Positions 1-7,086 of a stretch of DNA of 64,000 nt are shown piece after piece (positions within the stretch are counted from its first letter, which is position 1; each line of letters begins with the position of its first letter). The notes beneath the pieces were generated by a model. The model was given only the letters and a program-made list of their open reading frames with translations. It was not told where the DNA came from and ran no database searches. Made by a program: the position numbers and the translations under genes. Location of the stretch: assembly GCA_963755335.1 (NCBI GenBank), contig CAVWJW010000008.1, positions 1,674,001-1,738,000 on the forward strand, read 5' to 3'. This stretch comes from UBA10649 sp963755335. GTDB taxonomy: Bacteria; Actinomycetota; Actinomycetes; S36-B12.

Positions 1-1222
1 GCACCAGCGCGTAGGCGTCCATGGGCACGGGCTTGTCCGTGGCGACCTCGACGCGGCCGATGTCATTCATCTCGAGGACCCGCGCGGCCTCCTCATGGCC
101 TCCCACGACGTCGAGCCTGTGCCGCACGTTGGTCACCGTCGCGGGAACCGATCGGGAGCCTGAGACGAGGAGGTAGGACCGGCCATGAGCCAGTGGCTCC
201 TCGCCGAGCCACACCATGTCGACGGCGAACCGATCGGCGGGCGTGAGCTGATCGACGCCGGCGGCCGCGATGACGTCGCCGCGGGTCACGTCGACCTCGT
301 GGTCGAGGGTGATCGTGACGGCCTGGCCGGTCTCGGCCACGTCAAGGTCGGCGATGTGACCTTCGACGTGCAGGTCGTAGGTGACGATCCGGTCAACGCT
401 GGCCGTCCGCCCGGAGTCGGCGATGACGACCTTGTCGCCCTTCGCCACGCTCCCGGACACGACGGTGCCGGCGTAGCCGCGGAAGTTCCCCTCCGCCCGG
501 ACGATGAACTGCACGGGGAAGCGGAAGGGATGCTCGACGACCGCGGCCCCGGCGCGGGCACTGAGCGGCTCCCAGTCCTCGAGCGCCTGGAGCAGGGTGG
601 GCCCGTGGTACCAGGGCATGAGGGTGCTGGCGATCGTGATGTTGTCGCCGGTGACGGCGCTCACCGGGATCGTGATGACCTCCGGGACATCGAGGCGCGC
701 AGCGGTCGTGCGCACCACTCCCGTGATCTCCTCGAACGTGGCGTGCTCGTAGCCGACGAGGTCCATCTTGTTGACGGCCACGATGACGGTCTTGACCCCC
801 ATGAGGGCGCAGATCGTCAGGTGCCGGTGCGTCTGCGCGCGCACGCCGCGGGCCGCGTCGACCATCAGCACGGCCACGTCGCCGTTCGACGCGGCGACGG
901 CCATGTTGCGGGTGTACTGCTCGTGGCCGGGCGAGTCCGCGACCAGGACGCGACGGCCGTTGGGCAGGTTCATGTGCCGGTAGGCGACGTCGATCGTGAT
1001 GCCCTGCTCGCGCTCGGCCTCGAGGCCGTCAGTGAGCAGGGAGTAGTCGATCTCGCCGACCGGGATCGTCGAGCCGCCGCGCCGGGTGCGTCGCGCGTAC
1101 TCGAGCGTGTCGATGGGAACCGAGTTCGTCTCCGCGAGGAGTCGTCCGATGAGGGTGGACTTGCCGTCGTCGACCGAGCCGCAGGTGACCAGGTGCAGGA
1201 CGGGGGTGATGCTGCCGGCCAC
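1..1222 (-). CDS. cysN: Sulfate adenylyltransferase subunit 1 (CysN), 3' end cut by window edge
   Basis: GTPase subunit of ATP sulfurylase, which with CysD turns sulfate and ATP into adenosine 5'-phosphosulfate in the cytoplasm. About 407 codons are visible in one open frame that runs off the left edge, so the C-terminus, and whether a CysC kinase domain is fused, cannot be seen. Translation-factor-type GTPase motifs are present: P-loop GSVDDGKST (residues 15-23), G3 DSPGHEQY and NKMD. The start is GTG at 1222, which shares one base with the cysD stop, so the two are probably translationally coupled. Family assignment is secure; only the end is unknown. Confidence 0.95.
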   Translation of the reverse strand, partial: MAGSITPVLHLVTCGSVDDGKSTLIGRLLAETNSVPIDTLEYARRTRRGGSTIPVGEIDYSLLTDGLEAEREQGITIDVAYRHMNLPNGRRVLVADSPGHEQYTRNMAVAASNGDVAVLMVDAARGVRAQTHRHLTICALMGVKTVIVAVNKMDLVGYEHATFEEITGVVRTTAARLDVPEVITIPVSAVTGDNITIASTLMPWYHGPTLLQALEDWEPLSARAGAAVVEHPFRFPVQFIVRAEGNFRGYAGTVVSGSVAKGDKVVIADSGRTASVDRIVTYDLHVEGHIADLDVAETGQAVTITLDHEVDVTRGDVIAAAGVDQLTPADRFAVDMVWLGEEPLAHGRSYLLVSGSRSVPATVTNVRHRLDVVGGHEEAARVLEMNDIGRVEVATDKPVPMDAYALV

Positions 1223-2157
1223 TAGAAGTAGCCCTCCTTCTTCTTGCCCTCCATGGACTCCGATCCACCCTCGCCGTCGATCAGGCGGCCTGAGCGCTCC
1301 GAGTACTTGGCTCCCGCCATCTCGGCGACCAGCTGCTCCATCGTGTCGGCCGTGGACTCGACGGCCCCGGTCAACGGGTAGCACCCGAGGGTGCGGAAGC
1401 GGACCGTGCGCAGTTGCGGCACCTCGCCCTCGAGCAGCGGGAACCGGTCGTCGTCGACCATGATCAGGGTGCCGTCGCGCTCGACTATCGGGCGGGGCTT
1501 GGCGAAGTAGAGGTCCGGGATCGGGATGGCCTCGCGCTGGATGTACTTCCACACGTCGAGCTCGGTCCAGTTCGAGAGCGGGAAGACGCGCATGGACTGG
1601 CCCGGCGCCAGCTGGGTGTTGGCCGTTCGCCAGAACTCGGGGCGCTGCTTGCGCGGATCCCACTGGTGGCCCGGCTCCCGCAGGCTGAAGATGCGCTCCT
1701 TCGCGCGACTGCGCTCCTCGTCGCGTCGCGCACCACCGATCGCCGCGTCGAACCCGTAGCGGTCGATGCCCTGGCGCAGTGCGACGGTCTTCATCAGGCG
1801 GGTGTACTCGTGGGTGCCGTGCGTGAACGGCGAGACGCCCTCGGCGACGGCCTCCTCGTTGCGCGCGACGCGCAGGTCGAGGCCGAGCTCGCGGACCCGG
1901 CGGTCGCGGAACTCGATCATCTCCGCGAACTTCCAGGTGGTGTCGACGTGCATCACGGGGAACGGAATCGGCGCGGGGGCGAAGGCCTTGATCGCCAGGT
2001 GCAGCAGCACCGAGGAGTCCTTGCCGATGCTGTACAGCAGGACCGGGTTCTTGAATGCGGCGGCTGTCTCGCGGTAGATGTGGATGGCCTCGGCCTCGAG
2101 CTCGTCGAGGACATCGTTGTACGGGATGGCCGGAGGGGCCGTTGTCGTGATGCTCAT
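1222..2157 (-). CDS. cysD: Sulfate adenylyltransferase subunit 2 (CysD)
   Basis: Catalytic subunit of ATP sulfurylase, an ATP pyrophosphatase of the PP-loop superfamily that works with CysN to activate sulfate. The 311-residue length is normal for the family. The PP-loop SIGKDSS lies at residues 43-49, and the C-terminal region ends in the lysine-rich KKKEGYF typical of CysD. It overlaps the preceding oxygenase-like gene by 4 bases and the following cysN by 1 base, which indicates one operon of three genes. No frameshift is seen. No cysH, sulfite reductase or sulfate transporter is in the window, so downstream use of APS (reduction or sulfation) cannot be decided here. Confidence 0.97.
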   Translation of the reverse strand: MSITTTAPPAIPYNDVLDELEAEAIHIYRETAAAFKNPVLLYSIGKDSSVLLHLAIKAFAPAPIPFPVMHVDTTWKFAEMIEFRDRRVRELGLDLRVARNEEAVAEGVSPFTHGTHEYTRLMKTVALRQGIDRYGFDAAIGGARRDEERSRAKERIFSLREPGHQWDPRKQRPEFWRTANTQLAPGQSMRVFPLSNWTELDVWKYIQREAIPIPDLYFAKPRPIVERDGTLIMVDDDRFPLLEGEVPQLRTVRFRTLGCYPLTGAVESTADTMEQLVAEMAGAKYSERSGRLIDGEGGSESMEGKKKEGYF

Positions 2158-2996
2158 GCCTCGGAAAGGACCTCCTTGGCGGGGCCGCCCTGGAGGCTGC
2201 CGTCGCCGAAGGTCGGGTCCGCGCCCTGGGCCGCCAGCGCCGCTGCGCGATCATCGCGCCTCTTCTGCGCCGCCGCCTCGGCCTCGTCGGCGAAGGCCTG
2301 GTCGAGCGGGGCGACGTCGAAGGTGTCGACACCGTGCTTGCTGGCGATCCAGGCGCCGAGCCCGGGGCCGCAGGTGTATGACGTGATGAGGCAGTAGCGC
2401 GGCTCGGGACCGGGATGCCACACGGCGTGCCAGAGTCGCTGGGTGTCGATGACGACCTGGGCGCCCGCCGGCAGCGGGATGCGAGTCTCGGTCGACGGAT
2501 CGTCGCGGTCCGCCCGAAGGATCATCAGCGAGTCAGGGTTGTCGGTGAGGTTGAAGAAGGCGCGGACGATCCACCCGGTGCCCTCGGGGTTCAGCCGGTT
2601 GTTGTCGTCGCGGTGCATGTTGTAGAGCGCGTCGGCATAGGTGTTGGCCTGCAGCTCGATGACGCGACAGCGGCCGATGTTGCTGTCGGGCTCCTGCGCG
2701 CGGGCGACGAGGCGCGGCGCGGCAGCGACGTTCGCCGGCACCCATACGCCGTCCTTGTCGGTCTTTGCCGGATTGTGGTTCCAGAAGCCGTCGCACTCCA
2801 TGTCGCCATAGGCGCTGGCCAGCGGGGCGAACCGTGTCTCCCCGGAGGACTTCCAGTCCACGAAGGTGAGGTCGTCCCACTCGCGCGGGTCGGCTCCCTG
2901 GTCGTAGGAGTCGAGCACGACGTATCCGGTCTTCTCGAAGATCGGGAGGCGGATGTACTCCGCTCCCGAGTCGGTCGGAGTCGACTCGTACTCCAT
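2154..2996 (-). CDS. Putative Fe(II)/2-oxoglutarate-dependent oxygenase, first gene of the cysDN operon
   Basis: A 280-residue soluble protein with no signal peptide. I do not recognise a named family, but residues fit the double-stranded beta-helix oxygenase pattern: H128-R-D130, a distal histidine at H190 or H194 in LWHAVWH, and a possible co-substrate-binding arginine R200 (EPRYCLITSY). Around these are hydrophobic strands such as VVIDTQ. The start ATG at 2996 has GGAAGGG seven bases upstream. It overlaps cysD by 4 bases (ATGA), so it is likely co-transcribed and coupled with sulfate activation. What it hydroxylates is unknown; a sulfur or sulfated compound would be a guess from context. 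The C-terminal 50 residues are charged and alanine-rich and may be flexible. Confidence 0.6.
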   Translation of the reverse strand: MEYESTPTDSGAEYIRLPIFEKTGYVVLDSYDQGADPREWDDLTFVDWKSSGETRFAPLASAYGDMECDGFWNHNPAKTDKDGVWVPANVAAAPRLVARAQEPDSNIGRCRVIELQANTYADALYNMHRDDNNRLNPEGTGWIVRAFFNLTDNPDSLMILRADRDDPSTETRIPLPAGAQVVIDTQRLWHAVWHPGPEPRYCLITSYTCGPGLGAWIASKHGVDTFDVAPLDQAFADEAEAAAQKRRDDRAAALAAQGADPTFGDGSLQGGPAKEVLSEA

Positions 2997-3082
2997 GGGA
3001 ACCCTTCCGTTGCAGGACCTGCCGGCTCGTGGCCGACGCCTAGTGTGTCATCCGACCGCCGGGCCGGCCCATTGCTACTGGG

Positions 3083-3908
3083 CTACTGCGAGTCCTTTGC
3101 AGCCGCGAACGCGGTCACGTAGAGGACGGCGGCCGCGGCCACGGCTGCGTTGAGCGACTCGGCCCGGCCGCTCATGGGGATGCGCACGACGAGGTCGGCG
3201 ATCGCACGTGCCTCGTCGCTGACGCCGTGCGCCTCATTGCCGACGATCCAGACCGTGGCGCGATCGACGACGCCCGATCCGACCGCCTGGAAGAGGTCGA
3301 TCTCCCCCTCGCCGGTGAGAACCGCCACGATGCGTCCGTGACGTCGGGCGGCCTCGACGACCTCGGCGATCGGTCGGCCGCTGAGTACGGGGAGGTGGAA
3401 GAGGGACCCGGCCGTCGACCGCACCACCTTGCCGTTGTGCGCGTCTGCTGACTCGGGCGTGAGCACGACGGCCGCCGCACCGACGGCGTCGCAGGTGCGG
3501 ATGACGGTGCCGACGTTGCCCGGGTCGGCGACGGCTTCGAGGACGACGACGGGGCCCGGCCCGGCCATGGCTGTTCCGAGGTCGCCCTCAGGCAGCAGGG
3601 CGCAGACGGCCAGCACCCCTTGGGGCGTCTGGGTCTGCGCCATCGCCTTCATGCACCGCGGGGGTGACGTGGGTGATGCGGGTCCCGGACGCCGCCACGT
3701 CGGAGACCAGGCCCGAAAGCGAACCGCCGGCATCCTCGTCCACGAAGAGGTCGTGGATCGGGATGCCGGCGGTCACGGCGCTGGCGATGGCCTGCGGCCC
3801 CTCGACCAGGAAGCGGCCGGCCTTGCGGCGGCCCTGATGGGTCTGCAGGCCCCGTACGGCGCTCACCCGGTCGGACTTGACCGAGGTGACGCGGCCGTAC
3901 TCGGGCAC
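3083..3908 (-). CDS. SpoU/TrmH-family RNA 2'-O-methyltransferase (TsnR-like), frame broken once
   Basis: SAM-dependent 2'-O-ribose methyltransferase of the SPOUT class, probably acting on 23S rRNA; the exact nucleotide cannot be told from sequence. The N-terminal substrate-binding part contains FLVEGPQAI. The C-terminal knot domain holds the three SpoU motifs: DPGNVGTVIRTCDAVGA, IVGNEAHG and SLNAAVAAAAVLY. The frame breaks near 3655, where GTGCATGAAG needs one base removed to read V-M-K; the corrected length is 274 residues. Start GTG at 3908 lies just after the rplT stop. Position after infC-rpmI-rplT matches mycobacterial tsnR (Rv1644), hence the comparison. Confidence 0.88.
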
Positions 3909-3916
3909 GGCGTGCG

Positions 3917-4285
3917 TCAGGCTGCGGTCGCGGGAAGGTTGGCGCGCGAGACCTCGACGAGCGTGTTGAACGCAGCGATGTCGTTCACGGCGAGCTCGGC
4001 GAGCATGCGGCGGTCGACCTCGACACCGGCAGCCTTGAGGCCCTGGATGAAGCGGTTGTACGTCATACCCTGCGCACGGCACCCAGCGTTGATGCGCTGG
4101 ATCCACAGGCGACGGAAGTCACCCTTGCGGTTGCGGCGATCCGCGTAGGCGTAGACGAGCGAATGGGTGACCTGCTCCTTGGCCTTGCGGTAGAGCCGCG
4201 AACGCTGGCCCCGGTAGCCGGCTGCCCGATCGAGCATGTCGCGGCGCTTCTTCTGTGCATTGACTGCGCGCTTGACGCGTGCCAT
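3917..4285 (-). CDS. rplT: 50S ribosomal protein L20
   Basis: Large-subunit ribosomal protein that binds 23S rRNA and is needed for early 50S assembly. The 122-residue length and the lysine/arginine-rich N-terminal extension beginning MARVKRAVNAQKKRR are typical, followed by the globular domain with RRLWIQRINAGCR. AGGAGAAAG lies just upstream of the ATG at 4285. It follows rpmI by 72 bases and precedes the methyltransferase by 8 bases, giving the standard infC-rpmI-rplT order. The frame is intact. Confidence 0.98.
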   Translation of the reverse strand: MARVKRAVNAQKKRRDMLDRAAGYRGQRSRLYRKAKEQVTHSLVYAYADRRNRKGDFRRLWIQRINAGCRAQGMTYNRFIQGLKAAGVEVDRRMLAELAVNDIAAFNTLVEVSRANLPATAA

Positions 4286-4357
4286 GGCTTTCTCCTGATG
4301 TTCGGTGCGTGGTACGACGTATGGGGACGATGGGAGGGACCGCGAGCGGCCCCCAGA

Positions 4358-4552
4358 TCAGATGCCGAGAAGGCGCTTGACCCTCTTGACATCAGCGGGT
4401 GCAACCGGCTGGTCACCAGCGAGTTTGCGCGTGCGCTTGCTGGACTTGACCTCAAGAAGGTGGCGACGGTTCGCCTGCTCGCGCATGAGCTTGCCGGAGC
4501 CGGTCACCTTGAACCGCTTCTTGGCCCCGCTGTGGGTCTTCTGCTTCGCCAT
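4358..4552 (-). CDS. rpmI: 50S ribosomal protein L35
   Basis: Small basic protein of the large ribosomal subunit. The 64 residues begin MAKQKTHSGAKKRFKVTGSG, which is diagnostic for L35, and end VKRVKRLLGI. GAGGAAG is seven bases before the ATG. It sits 73 bases after infC and 72 bases before rplT, the classic three-gene ribosomal operon. In other bacteria this operon is autoregulated by L20 or IF-3; no L20-specific element could be proven here. Confidence 0.98.
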   Translation of the reverse strand: MAKQKTHSGAKKRFKVTGSGKLMREQANRRHLLEVKSSKRTRKLAGDQPVAPADVKRVKRLLGI

Positions 4553-4625
4553 TGATCTTCCTCGCTCTTCCGGTCCGGCCAGTCGGCCGGATTGGTCTAT
4601 GGCGCACCCGCGAGGGTGCGGTGGT

Positions 4626-5216
4626 TCAGGCGCTCTCGGCCTCGGTCAGCTCCGCGGCCAGCGGCTCCTCGTCCGACTCGTGCTTGGCCTTGGGCGCCTC
4701 CGACTTGCGTCGGTGGGGCGCGAGGACCATCAGCATGTTGCGGCCGTCCTGCTTGGGCGTGGCCTCGACGAAACCGAGCTCGGCAACGTCGTCGGCGAGC
4801 TTCGCCAGAAGCCGCAGCCCCAGCTCGGGCCGGCTCTGCTCACGACCACGGAACATGATCGTGATCTTGACCTTGTCGCCGGCCTTGAGGAACCGCTCGA
4901 CGTGGCCCTTCTTGGTCTCGTAGTCATGCTGGTCGATCTTCGGACGCAGCTTCATCTCCTTGATGACCGTGTGCGTCTGGTTCCGGCGAGACTCGCGCTC
5001 CTTCAGAGCGGCTTCGTACTTGTACTTGCCGAAGTCCATGAGCTTGCACACGGGCGGCTTCGCCAGCGGGGCAACCTCGACGAGGTCGAGATCGGCCTCC
5101 ACGGCGAGCCGGAGAGCGTCCTCGATGCGGACGATCCCGACCTGCTCGCCGTTGGGACCGACGAGTCGGACCTCAGGCACGCGGATACGGTCGTTGATCC
5201 GTGGTTCGACGCTGAT
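4626..5216 (-). CDS. infC: Translation initiation factor IF-3, probable AUC start
   Basis: IF-3 binds the 30S subunit and controls start-codon and initiator-tRNA selection. Both domains are present: the N-terminal domain beginning ISVEPRINDRIRVPEVRLVG and the C-terminal domain containing KLRPKIDQHDYETK and ITIMFRGRE; the tail is acidic. I place the start at ATC 5216, because a perfect AAGGAGG (5221-5227) ends four bases before it and homology begins exactly there. Non-canonical start codons are a known autoregulatory feature of infC. The alternative ATG at 5249 lies upstream of that Shine-Dalgarno sequence and has none of its own. From ATC the product is 196 residues. Confidence 0.93.
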   Translation of the reverse strand: MSVEPRINDRIRVPEVRLVGPNGEQVGIVRIEDALRLAVEADLDLVEVAPLAKPPVCKLMDFGKYKYEAALKERESRRNQTHTVIKEMKLRPKIDQHDYETKKGHVERFLKAGDKVKITIMFRGREQSRPELGLRLLAKLADDVAELGFVEATPKQDGRNMLMVLAPHRRKSEAPKAKHESDEEPLAAELTEAESA

Positions 5217-5227
5217 GGCGCCTCCTT

Positions 5228-5290
5228 GCTTCCGAGAGCGGTGATCCATCCCGGAAGCCACGACGGCCTCCGGCATAGCGCACGGAGGCC
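5228..5290 (-). promoter_or_regulatory. Structured infC 5' leader with two perfect stem-loops
   Basis: Two uninterrupted hairpins lie directly upstream of the infC Shine-Dalgarno sequence. One pairs GGCCTCCG (5283-5290 on the minus strand) with CGGAGGCC (5265-5272) around a 10-base loop. The other pairs GCTTCCG (5252-5258) with CGGAAGC (5228-5234) and ends one base before AAGGAGG. No U-tract follows, so a terminator is unlikely. A translational control leader responding to IF-3 or L20 is a reasonable guess but unproven. Confidence 0.45.
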
Positions 5291-5416
5291 TCGTCAAGCA
5301 GGCACGCGCCGACGAACGACGGTGCTGCCGGACCTGCGCGACCTGTGCGGCCGGCAGGTGGGAGTCGAGGACTCCGCTTGCGCGACCCCGTGCCAGCACG
5401 GAGTCGATCGGGTGGA

Positions 5417-5422
5417 AGGGTA
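5417..5422 (-). promoter_or_regulatory. Candidate -10 box for the infC operon
   Basis: TACCCT fits the actinobacterial TANNNT -10 consensus. It would start the transcript about 195 bases before the infC start codon and so include both leader hairpins. No convincing -35 box is seen. It overlaps the region just upstream of the divergent DUF1844 gene. Confidence 0.3.
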
Positions 5423-5428
5423 CCAGTC

Positions 5429-5770
5429 GTGGAACCCTCCCCCGAAATCACGCCGCCCGCTCCGCTCGACATCGCCGACGTCCCGGCCGTGGAGGTCGTC
5501 CTCACCGTGGCGATGCACCTCATGTCGGCCGCCGCCGTGGCCTGCGGGCTCGGCGACGACGACCGGCCGGCCGACCTCGCCGAAGCCCGGATCCTCATCT
5601 CCTCGCTGGCCGGGCTGGTGACCGCCGCTGCCCCCCTCATCGGCACCATGCACGCCGGGCCGCTCCGCGACGGGCTGACCGCCCTGCAGCGGGCCTTCCG
5701 CGAGGCCTCGGCGGTGCCGGACGCCCCCGGCATGGGCCCTGGCGAGGACCTCACCGGGCCGGTCTACTAG
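5429..5770 (+). CDS. DUF1844 family protein
   Basis: A 113-residue cytoplasmic protein of unknown function. Family signatures are visible: DVPAVEVVLTVAMHLMSAAA, DLAEARILISSLAGLVTAAA, RDGLTALQRAFREAS and the C-terminal GPGEDLTGPVY. The start is GTG 5429 with GGAAGG about nine bases upstream; the open frame extends further upstream but without family similarity. It is divergent from infC, an arrangement conserved in actinobacteria. The mostly helical sequence has no transmembrane segment or catalytic motif, so no role can be given. Confidence 0.88.
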   Translation: MEPSPEITPPAPLDIADVPAVEVVLTVAMHLMSAAAVACGLGDDDRPADLAEARILISSLAGLVTAAAPLIGTMHAGPLRDGLTALQRAFREASAVPDAPGMGPGEDLTGPVY

Positions 5771-5845
5771 GCCGATCCCCGGGCAATCCGGGCGATTCGC
5801 CCCCTTGCCCAGCCTTTACCGATCAGCGGTGACCTTCTCACCCCG

Positions 5846-5882
5846 CCGGCATGAGACTGCCGGTGACACCCGATCGCGGGTG
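5846..5882 (+). promoter_or_regulatory. Two tandem hairpins in the leader of the secreted Ca-binding protein gene
   Basis: CCGGC (5846-5850) pairs with GCCGG (5859-5863), and CACCCG (5867-5872) pairs with CGGGTG (5877-5882) around an ATCG loop. Both lie immediately before the GAGGAGGAG ribosome-binding site of the gene at 5900. The rest of the 128-base gap 5771-5899 shows nothing I can name. A regulatory role is only suggested by position. Confidence 0.3.
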
Positions 5883-5899
5883 GAGCGAGGAGGAGTCCG

Positions 5900-6319
5900 A
5901 TGAATCGCGTGTCCGTGCTTGCGACCGTGTCCTCCGTCGTCGTCCTGGCCGCGGGCCTGGTGCTCGCCATCCCCAGCCCCGCCTATGCCTCGTCGTCGGG
6001 CTCTGCCTGGTCATCGGACAGCGACCGCGATGGCATGCCAACCCGGTGGGAGGTGCGGTTCCACCTCAACACGCATCGCGCCGACGCGTTCGGCGACGCC
6101 GACCACGATGGCCTGACGAACATCGCGGAGTTCCGGCTGGGCACCAGCCCCCGCGACGCCGACAGCGACAACGACGGGCGCTCGGACGGTATCGAGGATC
6201 GCGACCACGATGGCATCGACAACGAGGACGAGGCCGTCAACGACTGCGGGATCGGTGGGGAGGGCGACGAGGACGAGTGCCTCGTCGGGGCCTTCGCCGC
6301 GGCGGAGCAGGACGACTGA
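5900..6319 (+). CDS. Secreted acidic protein with thrombospondin type 3-like calcium-binding repeats
   Basis: A 139-residue exported protein. Residues 1-30 form a Sec signal peptide (basic start, hydrophobic core, AYA cleavage site), leaving about 109 mature residues. Aspartate-rich DxDxDG loops follow one another: DSDRDGMPTRWE (40-51), DADHDGLTNIAE (67-78), DADSDNDG (87-94) and DRDHDGIDNEDE (100-111). These resemble the Ca2+ sites of thrombospondin type 3 repeats. Two cysteines (116 and 127) could form one disulfide. A strong AGGAGGAG ribosome-binding site precedes the ATG. There is no anchor or enzymatic domain; an extracellular calcium-binding role is likely, anything more specific is not supported. 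It separates the DUF1844 and SseB genes. Confidence 0.75.
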   Translation: MNRVSVLATVSSVVVLAAGLVLAIPSPAYASSSGSAWSSDSDRDGMPTRWEVRFHLNTHRADAFGDADHDGLTNIAEFRLGTSPRDADSDNDGRSDGIEDRDHDGIDNEDEAVNDCGIGGEGDEDECLVGAFAAAEQDD

Positions 6320-6332
6320 GCGACGGGCGGGC

Positions 6333-7056
6333 TCAGGAGGGCGAGCTCACCACGCCGATTCCCCCCGGCACCATCGCCAGCAGGTCCGACCGTGCCGTCA
6401 GCAGGTCGGCGGCCTGACGAGCGAGCAGGGCTGGTGAGCGCCCGTCGGGATGCGCACCGTGCGGGGTCGACGACCGACACGAGCACGTCGACATCCCCCG
6501 AACTGCGGGCATCGGCGACGACGACATCGACCCATCCGTCCGACGTGAGGCGGGCCAGGGCGGCCTGCACGGCCGCATCGACCGCGGGCAGGTCGAGCGT
6601 GTCCGCCAGCGCGATCAGGTCCGGCCCGGCGAGCACGCGCCGGCCGGGGCCGGCGACGTCGATCACCACCGCGGCGCAGCCGTCGTCGAGCGCGGCTCGC
6701 GCCACGTCGCGGCCCAGGGCGGGGACCGGTCGTGCCTGGTCGTTCCATCCGCTCAGGCTGTCGATCCCGGTGAACGCGAGCAGTCCGCGTTCGCCACGCT
6801 CGTTGACCATCGACACGACCGCCATGTGGCTCTCCTTGTCGCCACCGTCCGGATCGAGCTCGTCGAGCACGGCCACGACGGAGGTGAGCAGCCGCACGTC
6901 ACGCAGGTGTCGGGCGAGGGCAGGGCCATCGAGCTTCTCATCGGCAAGCAGTTCCCGCACCTGGGTCGATGCCGATCCGTCGTCATCGGGGAAGGCCGGG
7001 GCGGCCAGGGACCTGCCCCGGCCGAGGGTGGACTCGTCCTTCGACCCCGCACTCAC
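6333..7056 (-). CDS. SseB family protein, frame broken once
   Basis: Protein with an SseB-type N-terminal domain, about 240 residues after correction. Visible parts are LDELDPDGGDKESHMAVV, LLAFTGIDSLSGWN, ARPVPALGRDVARAALDDG and VVIDVAGPGRR, as in actinobacterial SseB proteins that lie beside infC. The frame breaks at about 6460-6465, where a CCCC run has one C too many; beyond it the protein continues as HPDGRSPALLARQAADLL to a stop at 6333. The start is GTG 7056, supported by TAGCCT ending six bases upstream (leaderless promoter). The molecular function of these bacterial SseB-domain proteins is not established. Confidence 0.8.
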
Positions 7057-7062
7057 CGGGTC

Positions 7063-7068
7063 AGGCTA
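7063..7068 (-). promoter_or_regulatory. Leaderless -10 box for the SseB gene
   Basis: TAGCCT matches TANNNT and is separated from the GTG at 7056 by exactly six bases, placing the transcript start on the start codon. The divergent MFS gene has a weaker AACAAT at the same six-base distance (7075-7080). Confidence 0.5.
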
Positions 7069-7086
7069 CGGGAGAACAATCGACCA

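Noticed and set aside
2996..3060. TGACACACT upstream of the oxygenase gene and upstream of the ATPase as a shared promoter motif
   Set aside because: Nine bases found at two unrelated genes at different distances from the start; may be chance.
3020..3080. Hairpin GCCCA/TGGGC after the methyltransferase gene as terminator
   Set aside because: Five-base stem with no U-tract, inside a GC-rich gap; too weak to call.
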